A stretch of DNA of 60,808 bases from Rhodocyclaceae bacterium UBA2346 (GTDB lineage Bacteria; Pseudomonadota; Gammaproteobacteria; Burkholderiales; Rhodocyclaceae), in the NCBI GenBank assembly GCA_002344625.1, contig DDUE01000019.1:1-60808 (forward strand). The letters run 5' to 3'. This document shows, piece by piece, positions 59,386-60,808 of this stretch. The position numbers were made by a program, and so were the translations under genes. Numbering within the stretch: position 1 is the first letter of the stretch; every line of letters starts with the position of its first letter. The notes beneath the pieces are model-generated. The model was given only the letters and a program-made list of their open reading frames with translations, ran no database searches and was not told the DNA's origin.

Positions 59386-60030
59386 ATGACGATAGACACA
59401 ACGGATCTGACCCGCAGGCAGCAGGAGATCCTCGCCTTCATCCACCAGGCTCTCGAAGCCGAAGGGCGCCCCCCCACCCGTGCCGAAGTATGTCGGGCAT
59501 TCGGTTTCAAGTCGCCCAACGCGGCCGAGAGCCATCTGCGCGCACTGGCCGCCAAGGGTGCCATCACCCTTGAAGAAGGCCGGGCGCGCGGCATACGCCT
59601 GCCCGGCGGCTTTCCACGTCGTTCAGACACGTTTCACGACACCGGCCTTCCGTTGATCGGGCATGTCGCGGCCGGCAACCCGATTTTGGCGATCGAGCAT
59701 GTCGAATCCCGCCACCCGGTCGATCCGGCCCTGTTTTCCCCGCGCGCGGACTATCTTTTGCGGGTGAAGGGGCTGAGCATGCGCGATGCCGGCATTCTCG
59801 ACGGCGATCTTCTCGCCATTCACCGCACCGAAACGGCCCGCAACGGCCAGATCGTGGTCGCCCGGGTGCGCGACGATGTCACGGTCAAGACTTTTTCGGC
59901 CCGGGGCAGGCTCGTGAGCCTGTTGCCTGCCAATCCCGACTTCGATCCGATTACGGTCGATACCGAAATCGAACCACTGGCCATCGAAGGCCTGATGGTC
60001 GGCCTGATCCGCAACGGCCTGCCGAACTGA
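59386..60030 (+). CDS. lexA: SOS repressor LexA
   Basis: The 214-residue protein has the N-terminal winged helix ([40 protein letters not shown]), the self-cleavage site Ala96-Gly97 in HVAAGNP, and the Ser131 (KGLSMRDAG) and Lys168 (TVKTF) dyad. It represses SOS genes and cleaves itself when RecA is activated. A perfect LexA box overlaps its promoter. imuA and imuB follow, so this LexA probably controls the mutagenesis cassette directly. Confidence 0.97.
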   Translation: MTIDTTDLTRRQQEILAFIHQALEAEGRPPTRAEVCRAFGFKSPNAAESHLRALAAKGAITLEEGRARGIRLPGGFPRRSDTFHDTGLPLIGHVAAGNPILAIEHVESRHPVDPALFSPRADYLLRVKGLSMRDAGILDGDLLAIHRTETARNGQIVVARVRDDVTVKTFSARGRLVSLLPANPDFDPITVDTEIEPLAIEGLMVGLIRNGLPN

Positions 60031-60047
60031 AGCGCCTTTCGCGTCCG

Positions 60048-60764
60048 ATGTCAGCCCGAGCCACGACCCTGCCCGCCGAGCTGCTGGCATCGGGCCTGAT
60101 CTGGCAAGCCGACCGGCTGGCCAGCCCTGCATGGCCAGGCTGGCCGACCGGCTTTCCGGTGCTCGATGCCGAGTTGCCGGGTGGCGGCTGGCCGCGTGAT
60201 GCGATCATCGAGCTGATCTCGGATCGGCCCGGCATCGGCGAATTGCAACTGATGCTGCCGATGCTGCGATCGTCGCCACCCGCACGCTGGGCCGCCTGGG
60301 TCGCCCCGCCCTTTTTGCCCTATGCGCCGGCACTCGCGGCAAGCGGGTTCGACCTCGGGCGCCTGCTGTTGATTCGTCCCCATGATCATGCCCGCTCGAT
60401 CTGGGCAACCCGCCAGGCGTTGAATTCGGGGGCCTGCCATGCGGTGGCGCTGTGGAGCAGGAACATCGACGCCTCGGCGCTCCGGCGTCTGCAACTGGCG
60501 GCCGAAGCGTCCGCCACGCCCTTGTTTCTGTATCGTCCCAACGCTGCCGCCAGATCGCCTTCGCCTGCGGCATTGCGCCTGCAACTGCTGGCACGGCCCG
60601 ATGGCCTGGGCGTGGTCATACTCAAGCGCAAGGGGCCGGTCACGCACACGCTGCTCAGGCTTGCGCTTCCTTCCAGGCTGCGCCGCAGCCCTGCCCACGA
60701 TGCTCTGGATAGCCTTGCACCTGCCCGACCTGCCGCTGCAGGTATTCACCCGGGGCCTCGCTGA
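60048..60764 (+). CDS. imuA: Translesion synthesis accessory protein ImuA
   Basis: The 238-residue RecA/SulA-like protein has WPTGFPVLDAELPGGGWPRD and AIIELISDRPGIGELQLMLP, the P-loop region of ImuA (imperfect Walker A), and ends in a Pro/Ala tail. It works with ImuB and DnaE2 in SOS mutagenesis. It starts 17 bp after the lexA stop and overlaps imuB by 65 bp. Confidence 0.9.
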   Translation: MSARATTLPAELLASGLIWQADRLASPAWPGWPTGFPVLDAELPGGGWPRDAIIELISDRPGIGELQLMLPMLRSSPPARWAAWVAPPFLPYAPALAASGFDLGRLLLIRPHDHARSIWATRQALNSGACHAVALWSRNIDASALRRLQLAAEASATPLFLYRPNAAARSPSPAALRLQLLARPDGLGVVILKRKGPVTHTLLRLALPSRLRRSPAHDALDSLAPARPAAAGIHPGPR

Positions 60765-60808
60765 GGCCGGCGCGCTGGCGGTGGTCGAGCATCGGCCGCG
60801 CCAACAGG
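60700..60808 (+). CDS. imuB: Y-family polymerase-like protein ImuB (start only)
   Basis: From ATG 60700 the frame reads MLWIALHLPDLPLQVFTRGL and then AEAGALAVVEHRPRQQ at the window edge. This is the start of ImuB, the catalytically inactive Y-family hub protein that bridges DnaE2 and the beta clamp. It overlaps the end of imuA by 65 bp. The rest, and presumably dnaE2, lies beyond the window. Confidence 0.88.
   Translation, partial: MLWIALHLPDLPLQVFTRGLAEAGALAVVEHRPRQQ

Overview
The window is chromosomal DNA of a GC-rich proteobacterium, most likely a betaproteobacterium. It carries an iscRSUA-hscBA-fdx-iscX operon with a typical IscR box, a galU-ligA-zipA-smc block of overlapping genes, a dapC-dapD-pilU-dapE-prmB block, a dnaQ-rnhA-methyltransferase/gloB/mltD neighbourhood, and a lexA-imuA-imuB mutagenesis cassette. 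Genus was not determined; there is no rRNA, and I saw no tRNA gene or CRISPR array.

Positions 1-14,262 form a layered mobile and accessory region. From the left: the end of an IS5-like transposase; a ParA-like ATPase followed by a HEPN-like partner cut off by an IS3-family fragment; a Tn3-family transposon (1562-6916, 38-bp inverted repeats at both ends, no target duplication) whose tnpA has an internal deletion and frameshift but which carries an intact MntA/HepT toxin-antitoxin pair ahead of tnpR; a dif-like palindrome; a fragment of a Mu-like prophage (protease I and head protein T); an integron-type cassette (VOC-fold protein) with a recognisable attC site; a Phd/VapC toxin-antitoxin pair with a palindromic operator; a small wHTH protein and a bacterial PH-domain membrane protein; an Rpn-type PD-(D/E)XK nuclease; a truncated HTH/RepA replication module; and a dead IS66 element with its right end.

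From 14,263 on the window is ordinary core genome. It opens with a purine nucleoside phosphorylase of the methylthio-nucleoside family and typA, then two membrane-anchored alpha/beta hydrolases around a glycine-zipper lipoprotein. The minus-strand operon smc-zipA-ligA-galU couples chromosome organisation, division, DNA ligation and UDP-glucose synthesis. The plus-strand block dapC-dapD-pilU-dapE-prmB joins lysine/DAP synthesis to a type IV pilus retraction ATPase. The iron-sulfur block on the minus strand (iscR, an extra cysteine desulfurase, iscS, iscU, iscA, hscB, hscA, fdx, iscX, then a glutathione-peroxidase-like gene) starts at a strong promoter overlapped by an IscR box. cysE, which makes the serine acetyl ester for cysteine synthesis, sits just upstream and so supplies the sulfur donor.

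The rest includes trmJ, suhB, a receiver-less CheB domain, mutS, a spermidine-synthase-like gene, dnaQ-rnhA and a methyltransferase whose start codon overlaps that of divergent gloB. A regulatory/redox insert (two response regulators, one with GGDEF; LysR; SDR) separates gloB from mltD. After mltD comes a fused two-cassette peptide-type ABC ATPase in which both signature motifs and both H-loop histidines are replaced, then slyD, bcp, and lexA-imuA-imuB behind a perfect CTGT-N8-ACAG LexA box.

The most interesting items for follow-up are the ParA/HEPN pair, the doubly degenerate ABC ATPase, the dif-like site next to the rearranged Tn3 element, the integron cassette remnant, and the G9 tract inside the second cysteine desulfurase gene.
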